Shown here: in pieces, positions 5,676 through 6,401 of the stretch
Layout: each line of letters opens with the position of its first letter
Position numbering within the stretch: the stretch's first letter is position 1
The notes under the pieces: model-generated
The model's database searches: none
What the model was told of the DNA's origin: nothing
The model's input: the letters and a program-made list of their open reading frames with translations, nothing else
NCBI GenBank assembly: GCA_023395755.1
Contig: JAEWYG010000131.1
Location: forward strand, 1-6,401
Length of the DNA: 6,401 bases
Origin: Actinomycetes bacterium
GTDB taxonomy: Bacteria > Actinomycetota > Coriobacteriia > Coriobacteriales > Eggerthellaceae
Reading direction: 5' to 3'
Made by a program: the position numbers and the translations under genes

Positions 5676-6401
5676 ATGGAATTTGAGATCGTCACCGACT
5701 CGAGCTGCAACCTTATCGAGGACATGATCGACGACTTCGGGCTTCACATCCTACCCCTCACCTTCATGGTGGATGGCAAGGAGTATCAAAGCTATCTGAA
5801 AGGCCAACATACCGACCTTTCTCAGTTTTACACCATGATGAGAGATGGCAAGGTGATTACGACATCATTGCCAAACTTAGCTGAATCCGAAGCATTGATG
5901 CGCGGTCTTCTAGAAGAAGGCCATGACGTGCTGTATTTAGGCTTCTCCAGCGGTCTTTCGGGAACGTTTGAGGCAATTGAACTTTTGATTGGCGAGCTGG
6001 CTGAGCAATTCCCCGAGCGCAAGCTTTTTGCAGTTGATACGCTCGCTGCCTCTGGAGGTGAGGGACTGCTTATTTGGCATGCGGTGCAACGTGCTCGCTC
6101 GGGTGCGTCCATCAATGAGGTGTACGACTGGGTTGAGAAAAACAAATTGAATTTGGCCCATTGGTTCACGGTGGACGACCTTATGTTCTTGTTCCGTGGT
6201 GGGCGCGTATCTAAAACAGCTGCATGGGCAGGCACGATGCTAAACATCAAGCCCGTCATGCATGTGGATGACGAAGGGCATTTGGTTCCCCTAGAAAAAG
6301 TACGTGGACGCAAAAAATCGCTACATGCACTGGTTGACCATATGGAAAAAACAGCGATACAACCCATTGGTGAGCAAACAGTATTTATCACCCACGGCGA
6401 C
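5676..6401 (+). CDS. DegV-family fatty-acid-binding protein (3' end cut by the window)
   Basis: The frame is open from ATG 5676 to the edge, giving 242 codons of a family usually near 280-295 residues, so about 40-50 C-terminal residues are missing. DegV proteins are cytoplasmic two-domain fatty-acid binders; some (FakB) present exogenous fatty acids to the kinase FakA for phosphorylation and membrane lipid synthesis. Visible motifs are VTDSSCNL (6-13), TTSLPN (62-67), GFSSGLSGTF (89-98) for the lipid carboxylate pocket, VDTLAASGGEG (120-130), LFRGGRVSK (172-180), LNIKPVMHVDDEGHL (189-203) and KVRGRKKS (208-215). GGAGG at 5662-5666 lies nine bases before the ATG and fixes the start. The gene is divergent from ileS. 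No FakA gene is visible, so a FakB role is unproven. Confidence 0.93.
   Translation, partial: MEFEIVTDSSCNLIEDMIDDFGLHILPLTFMVDGKEYQSYLKGQHTDLSQFYTMMRDGKVITTSLPNLAESEALMRGLLEEGHDVLYLGFSSGLSGTFEAIELLIGELAEQFPERKLFAVDTLAASGGEGLLIWHAVQRARSGASINEVYDWVEKNKLNLAHWFTVDDLMFLFRGGRVSKTAAWAGTMLNIKPVMHVDDEGHLVPLEKVRGRKKSLHALVDHMEKTAIQPIGEQTVFITHGD

Noticed and set aside
5828..6391. A 187-codon open frame on the minus strand opposite the DegV-family gene
   Set aside because: It lies wholly antisense to a frame with clear DegV motifs, is Ser/Pro/Arg-rich without a recognisable domain, and is best explained as a shadow of codon bias.
1..6401. Mobile element, CRISPR array, tRNA, rRNA or defence system
   Set aside because: I saw no transposase or integrase motifs, no regularly spaced repeats, no cloverleaf-like sequence and no abrupt change in base composition.

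Overview
The window looks like an ordinary chromosomal housekeeping segment from an anaerobic actinobacterium, most likely of class Coriobacteriia (Eggerthellaceae/Cryptobacterium-like). This placement is an inference. It rests on a moderate base composition (about half G+C by eye), GTG and TTG starts, the gene families present, and an ileS-lspA-RluA-family gene order next to a DegV-family gene. No 16S rRNA or other decisive marker is present, and I could not run a search.

Layout. Positions 1-119 hold a short stem-loop and an extended -10 promoter. They precede a plus-strand gene (120-896) for a polytopic membrane protein of the PF06541/CmpB type, annotated elsewhere as 'putative ABC transporter permease' although its role is not established. 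A 55-bp convergent gap (897-951) carries an 11-bp stem-loop that probably ends transcription from one or both sides. A compact minus-strand operon then reads right to left: ileS (isoleucyl-tRNA synthetase, 5465-2607), lspA (lipoprotein signal peptidase, 2600-2010) and an RluA-family pseudouridine synthase (2010-952). The junctions are tight: 6 bp between ileS and lspA, and a one-base TAATG overlap between lspA and the synthase gene. A 210-bp divergent promoter region (5466-5675) separates ileS from a plus-strand DegV-family gene (5676 to the right edge). That gene is cut by the window after 242 codons.

How the genes fit together. The operon combines translation (charging of tRNA-Ile), lipoprotein maturation and RNA modification. 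The neighbourhood recurs in many Gram-positive bacteria; Bacillus subtilis has ileS, ylyA, lspA and ylyB in that order. DegV proteins bind fatty acids, and some act as FakB carriers for exogenous fatty-acid phosphorylation. The PF06541 protein is a membrane protein without an ATPase partner in view.

I found no mobile element, CRISPR array, tRNA, rRNA, prophage or defence gene, and no convincing new system. The less ordinary signals are regulatory: a 7-bp perfect inverted repeat overlapping the ileS -10 element, the lack of a recognisable T-box in the short ileS leader, and a possible leaderless 11-codon leader ORF ahead of the DegV gene. All of these are modest.
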